DNA of 64,000 nucleotides from NCBI RefSeq assembly GCF_002259795.1, contig NZ_MWXA01000007.1, positions 91,887-155,886 on the forward strand, read 5' to 3'. Below, piece after piece: positions 8,947-17,039 of this stretch (the stretch's first letter is position 1; the number at the start of each line of letters is the position of its first letter). The DNA comes from Bifidobacterium aquikefiri. Its GTDB lineage: Bacteria; Actinomycetota; Actinomycetes; Actinomycetales; Bifidobacteriaceae. Made by a program: the position numbers and the translations under genes. Under the pieces are notes generated by a model that did no database searches, was not told the origin of the DNA, and saw only the letters and a list, made by a program, of their open reading frames with translations.

Positions 8947-10155
8947 TTATTTTGGATCTTGTGAAGCCTTTTGGCACTGCGCGAGATACGGAATGAGCGT
9001 TTTCATCAGATTCGAGCCCGTGGTTCCATAAAAAACGGGAATATCGGTTTCGGGCATCGGCTGGGTTGTTGTCATGCCCGCCAATGATGGCAATACGGAT
9101 TCCTTCGGACTCAGCTGGCGCATGCCGATGGCGATGATTCGTCCAGGATAGCGCTTGGCGATGGTTGCATATGTGGTCGGGTCTTTCTGACCGTCGTCAC
9201 CAATGAGTACGAAGCGCATTTTGGGGAAATCAGCCATGAGCTGGCCGATGAATTCGAGTTTGTGCTGAACGCCCGATGGAATGAAGGTCTTGGGGCGGGG
9301 ATCTAGATCGCGCAGCAGCAGTGGCCCCGCGGGGAAACCTTGGTATGAGATGAAATGCCGAATGGAACTTTCCACGTTCCATGGCGATGTTGAGAGATAG
9401 AAGAATGGGGCGTCTGGGAAAATATCCGAAATCTTCGAATAGAGAACGCTCATTCCCGGAACCGACATTCTCTTGCGTGGATTGAGCAGCAGCATGTTAT
9501 AGGCTGCCTTCCAGATGGTGGGAACCTGAGTGACCATGATGGTGTCGTCAACATCCGAAACAACACCGATTCCCGCCGACCTTGCAATGGTATACAACGC
9601 TGAGCGCACAGGTGCACGGCCACGAATCTTATACGAGACGTCGTGGATTCCTGGCGAGAGATGATGCTGAGCCAGCAGATCCAGATAACCGCGCGTATCC
9701 GACCAGGCGTATTTGCTGCTCAGCTCCTTAGATGAATCGGGCTTGTCATGCAGCTCGGATTCGCCGATTTGAACCGTGCGCAGCGGAGTATCATCGATGC
9801 TTATCTTCACTCGCGTATGCGGCGCCGGGACTGTGAACACCGTACGAATGCCACGAACCACTGCACCGGACTTTCCACGCTGAGGAGCCAGCATGGTTCG
9901 GCAGATCAGCCTTGAATAGGAATCCGTACCGTAGCCGACGTATGGCTCGACACGAGGAAACCAATCCAGCTGACGTGTGACTGCCGTGGAAAAACGCGTC
10001 CAAAGATTGAAGGAATGAATCAGCGCCCTTCTTGAGATCTGGATCAACAACGGCTGACGTTCAAGCCTCAGGCGCGGAGAAACTGTGTCAAAGCTGCTCG
10101 CGGTCTTCCTCGCACGTATTGGTGATGAGTCAGGAGTATCCATATCTTCTACCAT
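8947..10155 (-). CDS. App1-type phosphatidate phosphatase domain protein (DUF2183)
   Basis: The C-terminal half carries the haloacid-dehalogenase-like motif DVDDTIMVTQVPT (DxDxT), then FYLSTSPWNV and VLIGDDGQKD, the conserved blocks of the App1/DUF2183 family; yeast App1 dephosphorylates phosphatidate. The N-terminal region (about residues 30-190) is a less conserved domain with positively charged stretches. No signal peptide is seen. The start ATG at 10153-10155 (MVEDMDTPDSS) has GGAG seven bases upstream. The substrate in bacteria is not established, so the lipid role is family inference. Confidence 0.85.
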   Translation of the reverse strand: MVEDMDTPDSSPIRARKTASSFDTVSPRLRLERQPLLIQISRRALIHSFNLWTRFSTAVTRQLDWFPRVEPYVGYGTDSYSRLICRTMLAPQRGKSGAVVRGIRTVFTVPAPHTRVKISIDDTPLRTVQIGESELHDKPDSSKELSSKYAWSDTRGYLDLLAQHHLSPGIHDVSYKIRGRAPVRSALYTIARSAGIGVVSDVDDTIMVTQVPTIWKAAYNMLLLNPRKRMSVPGMSVLYSKISDIFPDAPFFYLSTSPWNVESSIRHFISYQGFPAGPLLLRDLDPRPKTFIPSGVQHKLEFIGQLMADFPKMRFVLIGDDGQKDPTTYATIAKRYPGRIIAIGMRQLSPKESVLPSLAGMTTTQPMPETDIPVFYGTTGSNLMKTLIPYLAQCQKASQDPK

Positions 10156-10304
10156 ACACAATCTCCACACATTTCACTGAATCAGTTTGCTTCGAAGCAC
10201 ATCATCAGGCTGCAAACACGGGTTATAGGCACTGAAGTGTGGGTTTATGCCTTCGCTGGTGTGTCGGAGTGTAATTCGTTCCAGTTGATGCCATGCTTCT
10301 CTCC

Positions 10305-10452
10305 CGTCATTCCGAGCGAGCGCAGCGAGTCGGTGATATGAACTTGACAGTTCCATCGTCATTCCGAGCGAGCGCAGCGAGTCGAGGGATCTTGGCTGTT
10401 GATGCTCGCAAGAGTGAGATCTCTCGACTCGCTGCGCTCGCTCGAGATGACA
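10305..10452. repeat. REP-like intergenic palindrome with duplicated left arm
   Basis: Two left arms (10305-10331 and 10357-10391, both with GTCATTCCGAGCGAGCGCAG) face one right arm (10415-10452, with CTCGACTCGCTGCGCTCGCT). Same architecture as 4511-4600 with a slightly different arm sequence. It lies in the gene-free stretch 10156-10955. Confidence 0.7.
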
Positions 10453-10532
10453 AGGAAGGCGGATTCGGTCGAGATGACAAGAGAGGCGGATTCGCTCAGG
10501 GTGACAAGGAAGGTGGATTCGCTCGAGATGAC
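10452..10532. repeat. Tandem repeat, 27-bp unit, three copies
   Basis: Units at 10452-10478, 10479-10505 and 10506-10532 share the pattern AAGRRAGGYGGATTCGSTCRRGRTGAC and look like repeats of a REP half-arm tail. No spacers of CRISPR type are present. The remainder of 10533-10955 shows no gene. Confidence 0.75.
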
Positions 10533-10834
10533 AAGAGAGGTCGGGGTGGCGGGCATCGACATTGGGTTGTTCCTGCTCTCGTGGTTGTGTTGCGATGCAT
10601 GATGATGCCGCAATGCGGGTATAGGGTAGCGTTCATGCACCCCAAGTCACGCAGGATTATCAACCAGCATAAACCCCCAGTTGGGAGAACGTCTCACGGC
10701 ATGTTTCACATATGCTTTCATGCCGTGACGTTATACCAGCGTAAAAAATTATCAAACAGGAGCAACGCCTGCTCCCACAAGGGCTAGAAAACGATTCCCC
10801 ACACACTTCTGCGCCTATAAGCTGCAAACACAAC

Positions 10835-10865
10835 GATGCACCGCAGCGGTCTGCAACGGTGCATC
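10835..10865. other. Perfect 9-bp inverted repeat downstream of gcvH
   Basis: GATGCACCG and CGGTGCATC flank a 13-base loop about 90 bases after the gcvH stop. It has no T-run in either direction, so it may be an mRNA 3' end stabiliser or a weak terminator. Confidence 0.4.
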
Positions 10866-10955
10866 TATGAATTGGTTTCACATGCGATTTCGGGGCGCAT
10901 GCCGGAACGACTACAATTCATCAAGTCCCAATCGTTTCGACTTGACGAGCATTAC

Positions 10956-11360
10956 TTATTTGATGATTTTTGCGTATTCCTCGGCACTCAATAAATCAGG
11001 CTCATCGTCATCAAGCTCAATCTTGAGCAACCATCCCTCGCCGTATGGGTCATTGTTGATGACAGCTGGATCTTCGGATGCCTCACGATTCACGTATTTG
11101 ATCGTTCCAGAAACCGGACTGACAAGCGGTTCGACAGCCTTCGACGATTCAAGTTCAACAACCTCATCGCCAGCTTCAATATGGCCACCTGCTTCTGGAA
11201 GATCAACGAATACCAAATCACCAAGCTGATCCTGCGCATATTCGGTTACACCAACAACCGCCGGCGATGTTGATGTATCAATCCAGACATGATCCTGTGA
11301 ATACTGAAGATGCTCAGGAACATCAAGATTGCCTGTATTTGCGTTCTGTTCTTCACTCAC
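10956..11360 (-). CDS. gcvH: Glycine cleavage system H-like lipoyl carrier protein
   Basis: Small carrier with one lipoylated lysine. The 134-residue product has the lipoyl domain around VVELESSKAVEPLVSPVSGT (the Lys in ESSKA is the predicted lipoylation site) and the H-protein core YSQDHVWIDT and YAQDQLGDLVFVDLPE. The glycine decarboxylase partners (gcvT, gcvP) are not nearby. GcvH without a full cleavage system is common in bifidobacteria, where a role as lipoyl carrier or donor is plausible but inferred. Confidence 0.93.
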   Translation of the reverse strand: MSEEQNANTGNLDVPEHLQYSQDHVWIDTSTSPAVVGVTEYAQDQLGDLVFVDLPEAGGHIEAGDEVVELESSKAVEPLVSPVSGTIKYVNREASEDPAVINNDPYGEGWLLKIELDDDEPDLLSAEEYAKIIK

Positions 11361-11439
11361 GACTATTTCCTACCTTTCTCATTGCCGGTCTCTGTGACAT
11401 ATGCCAGCTCTTGTCAAGCAGCTGAAACGGTAATCGAAT

Positions 11440-13212
11440 TCAGCGAACCGGTCCTGTGGGCTGTGCACCAGTGACCTTGACCATGGTTCCAACCTCTGCA
11501 TTCTGATAAATCCATTGGGCATCCGACGTCAACATGTTGACGCAGCCATGGGAGCCGTGCGACACGGGGTCACCCGTCGCTATGCCAACCGTGTTCCACG
11601 GTGCAGCATGGAATCCCTCGCCGCCGTTGAAATAACTGATCCACTTGACACCTGGGGTGACATAGTCTGTACCACGCATGTCCTGTGTCTGATACTTGAT
11701 ATTGATATAGAAGGTGCCGTTGTCGGTCTGTGTAGAATCCTTGCCTGTGCAGACGTTGAAGGACTTGACCTTCGTGGATCCCTTATAGACGGTGACCGTC
11801 TGCTTTGCGCGATCAACCTCAATCCACATATCACCATTCGCCTTGGAATAATCGGCAACATGCGACTCGGTCTTGAATTTCTCGACTGAGGTCTCGGCTG
11901 CAATGGCGTCGGTCGAACCGTTCGTAAGGCTGGAGAGAACCTTTTGAGCCGTGGTATCGGTGTCTTTGATGCCGATGCCGTTGACACCCTTGGTGGTAAC
12001 CGTCAGGACAGTGCCTTGCGCATTGGTGATATCCTTCTGCGTCACGGCATCCTGATTGAGCTGCTTCGGAAGCTCCGACTGCAGATATGCGCTTATCGCA
12101 TCCTGATCGTATTGCAACGTCAGGGTGCCCTTGTCGAGGTTGCTCGTCGGTGTGATCCATGTTGCGAGCACATCGGACGGAATCGTGAAGCTCTTTGCCC
12201 CACCATTGTTGATCTTTACGCTTTGGGTGATTCGCTGATTTGCAGTATCCGCAGCCTGCTGGGCAGTATCCTCGGTGATTGGCATTGACACCGATGCATA
12301 GGTGATCGCCGCCGAGGTCGTCGTGCCAGGATTATCGACAATCTGGGCAACCGCAGACTCCACCGAATCAAGCTTTGGAGCCTTGCCCTCTTTGCCGACG
12401 GTGACCACGAATTTCTTGGCAGTCTTGTCATAGCTGACCGTTGATGCCTTCGCGCGTGCGCCTTCCGAGACAAATGTGGTGGTGAGGTAATCGCTCATGG
12501 CAGACTCATCAGTCGATGAGACGAGCTTGACCTGCTGACGCTGGAATGGATTGATTCTCAAGGCACCTGCTGAGGATTTCGCCTGCAAGAGGTTATTGAC
12601 GGTCGCCTTGACATTGACCGTGACTCCCAAGTCCTTCAGACTCGCCTTCGTGTCTTGCTCTGCATTATCGGCAACCTCTACACGTGAATCGGAAACGGCT
12701 GATGTGACCGTCTGCGTCAGCTGAGCTGCATTTTGCCCGGCAACACTGTGGCTACCGAACATGACACCGGGTGCTGCCTTATCTGAAAAGTACGACTGTG
12801 CTGCGAAGAAACCACCAACAGCGGCAGCGATAAGCACAACAAGCATCACTAAGGTCACGATCAATCCCACGTGCCCATGAGATTTGGCGGCACCAGCGCC
12901 CGACCGATCCTCAAACTGCGAGAGAGTCGAATCCGAAGCATGCATACCAGCAAACTGACCTGTTGGAGGAAGCGGCGAGAACTGCATCGTGCTCTGCAAA
13001 TCATTGTTGTCATTGTCGGGGCCAGAACCAGTCCCATAGCGGCTTCCAGAAGCAGCGGGAGCACCGGTGCCCCCAGGGGTTCGTGCGTTTGCACCACTAT
13101 ATGACGCCCCGTATTCATTGGCATTGGACTCGGTACCTGCGTCATCGCTTGAATTCCCGTGTGGCACAGGCGGTTCTGGAATACCTGAGTCAAAATACCC
13201 GTTATCTGACAT
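11440..13212 (-). CDS. Membrane-anchored L,D-transpeptidase (YkuD family)
   Basis: Peptidoglycan cross-linking enzyme. The order in the 590-residue product is: a Gly/Ser/Asn-rich cytoplasmic tail (about 1-110), one membrane segment (VGLIVTLVMLVVLIAAAVGG), an extracytoplasmic region resembling the putative peptidoglycan-binding domain that precedes YkuD in actinobacteria, and a C-terminal YkuD domain with the catalytic HGSHGCVNM motif. The start ATG at 13210-13212 (MSDNGYFDSG) has GAAAGG upstream; the frame is open 30 codons further but without support. Confidence 0.93.
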   Translation of the reverse strand: MSDNGYFDSGIPEPPVPHGNSSDDAGTESNANEYGASYSGANARTPGGTGAPAASGSRYGTGSGPDNDNNDLQSTMQFSPLPPTGQFAGMHASDSTLSQFEDRSGAGAAKSHGHVGLIVTLVMLVVLIAAAVGGFFAAQSYFSDKAAPGVMFGSHSVAGQNAAQLTQTVTSAVSDSRVEVADNAEQDTKASLKDLGVTVNVKATVNNLLQAKSSAGALRINPFQRQQVKLVSSTDESAMSDYLTTTFVSEGARAKASTVSYDKTAKKFVVTVGKEGKAPKLDSVESAVAQIVDNPGTTTSAAITYASVSMPITEDTAQQAADTANQRITQSVKINNGGAKSFTIPSDVLATWITPTSNLDKGTLTLQYDQDAISAYLQSELPKQLNQDAVTQKDITNAQGTVLTVTTKGVNGIGIKDTDTTAQKVLSSLTNGSTDAIAAETSVEKFKTESHVADYSKANGDMWIEVDRAKQTVTVYKGSTKVKSFNVCTGKDSTQTDNGTFYINIKYQTQDMRGTDYVTPGVKWISYFNGGEGFHAAPWNTVGIATGDPVSHGSHGCVNMLTSDAQWIYQNAEVGTMVKVTGAQPTGPVR

Positions 13213-13423
13213 ACTGGGCCTTTCTATGTTTCTCACGCAGCTCGTCAAGCCTTGCCGATCGTTATGAACGTGCTGCGTTCGCCGTGCCGATTCTACTAGC
13301 AAAGTGAGTTACAAGCCACCATATAACCCAATTATTGCAGTTGGCATGGCATATGTTGCGAATTTCACACTTCGACTAAATTATCTGCGGTGTATAAAAG
13401 GCGTATAAACAATGCACGATAGC

Positions 13424-14608
13424 CTAGAACTCCGCTCCATACCATTCCTCAATCATGTATCGTGCGATGGTTGCCTTACCGGGGGCCTGCATTTCTCCGG
13501 TGGTGAGGGCCCGAATGAACTCGTCCCTGCTCACCCACCGAGCGCTTTGCGTCTCGACCCCGTCCACGTGTATTGCCGTATCGCGAGCGTAGCCCTTGAA
13601 CGACATCATCAGCGAGGATGGGAATGGCCACGGCTGAGAACCGGTGTAGATAAGATCCGAGATTGCTATTCCCGTTTCTTCACGTGCCTCACGTCGTGCC
13701 GCATGTTCGAGGTTCTCGCCAGCCTCGACGAAACCCGCGGTGACCGAATAGAATCCTGGATTCCACGCACTATTATGCTGCAGCAGCAATCTGTCTTGTG
13801 CATCGACGATTGCCGTGATGACGGCGGGCTCAATCCTGGGAAATATGATTCTATTATCGTCCGCCGCATTCTGGCAGCGCTGCGCCCAACCGGAGTAGAC
13901 ACTTATGGTCGCAGTGCCGCAATATGGGCAGTAATGCTGAGCCCTATGCCACATGGATAACGTTGCAGCCGTGGTGGCGAGGCTTGCCTCGACAGTGGAT
14001 GCGTGTGGAGCAAACTCCCGCAGTCCCACCCAGTCGCAGCGGCTCTGTGCAAGTTCGAGAATCGATGGTCGAGCCGATGAAGCGGCAAGTGATGACTCGT
14101 CGGCAACGAAGGCATTGTCGGCACTGACATTCCTAGGGTTCGGTACCTCCGCTGCAATGACGCTCTGTGAAATGTCAAGCGCAATGTAGGCGTGGTCCGC
14201 ACGCGTACCAAGGAAAATAGGGATGCATTGCGAGTCCTGCACTGCGTTCCTAACTGCCTCCGCCTGCGTATCGGTCCGCATGCCCGACTGTGCATGCGGT
14301 ATGAGATCACGCACATAGCTGCCGGCCAGCATGGTCAGTCGAATCTTGGCTACATCGTAATCGACGAGCTTGCCCTGTCCCTTGGGAATGGCGACCTTGC
14401 CTGACCGCACCAACATGACCCGTGTCGAATCATCGCCAAGAAGCCTGGCAATCAATTCTGGATCGTCCCTGCGATCCACCTGATAGTCAACACCATTCTG
14501 GGCTAGCGGCAGGAAAGGCAGAACATGGGTCAGCGCCAAAGGCGCAAACATGGATGCATGGTTGGATTGCTTGTCTTCATCATCTTCTGCAAGTGCCTGA
14601 TCAGTCAT
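13424..14608 (-). CDS. nudC: NADH pyrophosphatase (NudC-type Nudix hydrolase)
   Basis: Hydrolyses NAD(H) or NAD-capped RNA to the mononucleotide. It has a zinc-ribbon-like segment (YCPYCGTAT...QRCQN), the Nudix box GFVEAGENLEHAARREAREETG, and the array SQPWPFPSSLM that marks the NADH-pyrophosphatase subfamily. The fourth zinc cysteine expected after RC is missing (RCQNAADDNR). The 394-residue length includes a long N-terminal domain typical of actinobacterial members. Its start overlaps the end of the upstream hydrolase gene by eight bases, so the two are co-transcribed. Confidence 0.93.
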   Translation of the reverse strand: MTDQALAEDDEDKQSNHASMFAPLALTHVLPFLPLAQNGVDYQVDRRDDPELIARLLGDDSTRVMLVRSGKVAIPKGQGKLVDYDVAKIRLTMLAGSYVRDLIPHAQSGMRTDTQAEAVRNAVQDSQCIPIFLGTRADHAYIALDISQSVIAAEVPNPRNVSADNAFVADESSLAASSARPSILELAQSRCDWVGLREFAPHASTVEASLATTAATLSMWHRAQHYCPYCGTATISVYSGWAQRCQNAADDNRIIFPRIEPAVITAIVDAQDRLLLQHNSAWNPGFYSVTAGFVEAGENLEHAARREAREETGIAISDLIYTGSQPWPFPSSLMMSFKGYARDTAIHVDGVETQSARWVSRDEFIRALTTGEMQAPGKATIARYMIEEWYGAEF

Positions 14609-15452
14609 GTACCCTGCCTACCAGATCAAGGAGTGCCCGAGCCACCTGCTCAGGATGCTCGACGGCACTGAAATGACCACAATCTTCAATGGCAGTAAAA
14701 CTTGCATCCGTCGAGGTCATCGCCTGTTGCAATTCCTTCATGACTGCCGGTGGACTGGAAGGATCCTTGTCTCCAGACACAATCGCTGCAGGAACCGTGA
14801 TCTGCGGTAGTACATCGCTCAGATCCGGTCGTCCGGCTGCCATGCGCTCACGCCATGCCACGCCTTCAGGACTTTGTTCGTTCAGCCAGGCGGTGAATTT
14901 TCTGATGAATGCCGCCGACTGCTTGACCGATGAATCCTTGTCTGTGGCCTTTGCAAAGCCCATCACTGGATCGACTGAATTCCCCTTCTCACACTGCCGT
15001 GCAATATTCAACCTGTTTTCGCGGCTGTGGCCGGCATCGCCCTGTGCCTTGGTGTCACACAGCGCAATCCCAGCAACCATTTCAGGGTGCAGCTTCTGCA
15101 TCATGAGTGCAACGTAACCGCCCATGGACAATCCAACCCATATAGCCCTGGTGTGCCCCAGAGACTTCAGCAGCTCTGCATACCCCTGCGTCATTCGTTC
15201 CAACGCCTGCGGATATGCCCCATCTGGATCGACCGACCCGCTTTCCACGGCTGTCGGTATCTCGCTCGTTCCGGCTCCAGGCATCTGTGGAGCATAGATT
15301 GAGAATGGCGGTACGTCGTTGAGCGCAGACAAGTCACAGATCGCCTGTGCACATTCATCCCACATACGATGATCGATGGGGAATGCGTGGATCAACACAA
15401 GCGGAATGCCGAAACCATCCCTATATGTGGTGTTTTCTATCTTCATGGTCAT
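14601..15452 (-). CDS. Alpha/beta-fold hydrolase
   Basis: Serine hydrolase of unknown substrate. Visible elements are the oxyanion strand LVLIHAFPIDHRMW, the nucleophile elbow VGLSMGGYVAL, an Asp in GDKDPSSPP and the late His in EDCGHFSAVEHPE, in the right order for a complete triad. The start is set at the ATG at 15450-15452 (MTMKIENTTYRDG), with GGGAG eight bases before it; two upstream in-frame starts lack this. It is coupled to nudC, which overlaps its 3' end. Confidence 0.9.
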   Translation of the reverse strand: MTMKIENTTYRDGFGIPLVLIHAFPIDHRMWDECAQAICDLSALNDVPPFSIYAPQMPGAGTSEIPTAVESGSVDPDGAYPQALERMTQGYAELLKSLGHTRAIWVGLSMGGYVALMMQKLHPEMVAGIALCDTKAQGDAGHSRENRLNIARQCEKGNSVDPVMGFAKATDKDSSVKQSAAFIRKFTAWLNEQSPEGVAWRERMAAGRPDLSDVLPQITVPAAIVSGDKDPSSPPAVMKELQQAMTSTDASFTAIEDCGHFSAVEHPEQVARALLDLVGRVHD

Positions 15453-15498
15453 ATGTGATACTCCCATCACCATCAATTCACTGTGTCAGTCCACAGCG

Positions 15499-15606
15499 AA
15501 TTGCCTACACAGTGAAATTGCCTAACACAGTGTCATTTTCTAACCCAGTGTGATTGCCTAACCCGGTGTCATTGCCTAACCCGGTGTCATTGCCTAACAC
15601 AGTTCT
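15499..15606. repeat. Tandem repeat, 18-bp unit, about six copies
   Basis: Units such as ATTGCCTAACCCGGTGTC at 15553-15570 and 15571-15588 are identical; flanking units at 15499-15552 and 15589-15606 are variants. It ends four bases before the stop codon of the next minus-strand gene and occupies the whole spacer to the hydrolase. Confidence 0.85.
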
Positions 15607-15609
15607 ATC

Positions 15610-16260
15610 TCAGGATTGTGAACCTGCCCATGCGAGAGCCTGTTGCACGATTCTTCCATGGCCATTCGGCATCTGGCTGATGAATTGATCGAGAAGCACG
15701 TTGGATGGTGCAACCCATTCAACGTCCAAGGTCTCATCACGAGGCTTGCAATCCCCTGCTATCGGAATGACATAGCACAGCGAGATGGCGTGCTGACGTG
15801 CATCGTAGAATTCCGAAACCCCAGGAGTCGGGAAGAATTCCGCAACGGTGAATGGTTGCAGACTCACCGGAATCAGTGGCAAGGCAAGCTCACCAAGATC
15901 CTTTGCGATGTTTCTGGCAATTGCCTCGCGAAGAGACTCATGAAACAGCACTCTGCCGGTGATGAGCGTACGCTCGATCGCTCCATCCTCACACATGCGA
16001 AGCAGCGAACCAACCTGTTCGATCTGACCGAAATCGTTGGTGCGAACCGGCACAATCTCTACATATGCAATCGGCAGCTGATGTCTGGCGCGATCGATAT
16101 CCGCACTCCCCAGCCAACCTGGAGGGTTGTCAGACCCACTGACAAAGTCTTCAGGCGTAATGTGGTCAAATTCGCCGCGCTTGCGAGCCGAGTCGAAGTC
16201 GCCATCGTCAGGAATCTCATCATGTAAAACTGGCATAGCCCCATTATCTGTACAACACAT
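15610..16260 (-). CDS. Nudix-like protein of the DUF4916 type
   Basis: The 216-residue product resembles actinobacterial DUF4916 proteins, a Nudix-fold group: LPIAYVEIVPVRTNDFGQI begins the fold, GRVLFHESLREAIARNIAKD occupies the Nudix-box position without the classical REUXEE residues, and a C-terminal segment (ETLDVEWVAP) follows. Hydrolase activity is therefore uncertain. The start ATG at 16258-16260 (MCCTDNGAMPV) has GGAAAGG eight bases upstream. Divergent from the thioredoxin gene. Confidence 0.75.
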   Translation of the reverse strand: MCCTDNGAMPVLHDEIPDDGDFDSARKRGEFDHITPEDFVSGSDNPPGWLGSADIDRARHQLPIAYVEIVPVRTNDFGQIEQVGSLLRMCEDGAIERTLITGRVLFHESLREAIARNIAKDLGELALPLIPVSLQPFTVAEFFPTPGVSEFYDARQHAISLCYVIPIAGDCKPRDETLDVEWVAPSNVLLDQFISQMPNGHGRIVQQALAWAGSQS

Positions 16261-16410
16261 GACCAAAGCCTTTCCCAGGCAGGGTCAGGTCATGGCAATG
16301 AGCCTAGAGCGTATAAGCCGTGGGTGAGTTAGATTGTTGTTCACATAGGTACTTGTTAGAGTGTGAGACTAAGCATGCGGAGGCAACACCGCAGATGAAA
16401 GGCAATGACG

Positions 16411-16752
16411 ATGGCAACACAGACAGTAACTTCACAGAACTTCGAGCACACCATTAACGACAATGATCTTGTCTTTGTCGATTTCTGGGCAACATGGTGC
16501 CGTCCGTGCAAGGCGTTCGGGCCGATCTTCGAAAAGGCATCTGAATCCAATCCTGATATCACGTTCGGCAAGGTCGATATTGACGCCAATCAGGAACTGG
16601 CGGCCGCTGCCGACATTCAAGCCGTACCTACACTGATGGTGACCAAAAAGGGCCAGATCATCTTCAAGCAGGCAGGTGCTCTGCGCGCCTCCGATCTGGA
16701 CGACTTGATCGCACAGGCGAAGAAGGCGGACCTTTCAGCTTCGGCGAAGTAA
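16411..16752 (+). CDS. trxA: Thioredoxin
   Basis: Cytoplasmic disulfide reductase. The 113-residue product has the thioredoxin fold with FVDFWATWCRPCKAFGPIF; the active site is WCRPC rather than the usual WCGPC, which may shift its redox potential. The cis-proline segment AVPTLMV is intact. The start ATG at 16411 has GAAAGG eight bases upstream. A terminator follows 32 bases after the stop, so it is monocistronic. Confidence 0.95.
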   Translation: MATQTVTSQNFEHTINDNDLVFVDFWATWCRPCKAFGPIFEKASESNPDITFGKVDIDANQELAAAADIQAVPTLMVTKKGQIIFKQAGALRASDLDDLIAQAKKADLSASAK

Positions 16753-16783
16753 TGGCGTTGCTCATTGTAGAAGTTTTTCACTC

Positions 16784-16813
16784 AAGGCACGATGGTCATA
16801 TCGTGCCTTTTTT
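16784..16813 (+). terminator. Rho-independent terminator of trxA
   Basis: AGGCACGAT and ATCGTGCCT form a perfect 9-bp stem with a 6-base loop, followed by a run of T. Confidence 0.85.
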
Positions 16814-16930
16814 GTGTAGGCGGTCGTCTGTTCTGATGCCATGTGGAAAAATGCCCAACACACCTTTTTATGTGCATAAGTAAGTTGGCTGCGCTATGAT
16901 ATTGCAATTGTGTAAGCATTAGCGCCAATG

Positions 16931-16973
16931 CACAGTGGAGCTTCCGCCCAGCGCGGGGCGAAACCGCACTGTG
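16931..16973 (+). promoter_or_regulatory. Structured 5' leader of the G5-domain gene (candidate RNA element)
   Basis: CACAGTG (16931-16937) pairs perfectly with CACTGTG (16967-16973), and inside them CGCCC pairs with GGGCG. A TATGAT box about 30 bases upstream could be the -10 of the promoter. Actinobacterial genes of this resuscitation or wall-hydrolase type are often preceded by c-di-AMP (ydaO) riboswitches, but the conserved core of that riboswitch is not recognisable here. Confidence 0.35.
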
Positions 16974-17039
16974 GCCCGATATGGAATATGTCGGCACACG
17001 CTGCTTTGAGGAATCTGTAGTCGAAGACAGAGGAGAAAG

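Noticed and set aside
10452..10532. CRISPR-like array
   Set aside because: Units are directly adjacent with no spacers, and no cas gene is present.
10293..10787. Possible 164-residue protein over the REP-like region
   Set aside because: The peptide is repetitive because it reads the palindromic and 27-bp repeats; similar spurious peptides arise on the other strand.
16812..17039. c-di-AMP (ydaO) riboswitch before the G5 gene
   Set aside because: The gene class fits but the conserved core sequence could not be recognised, so only a structured leader is claimed.
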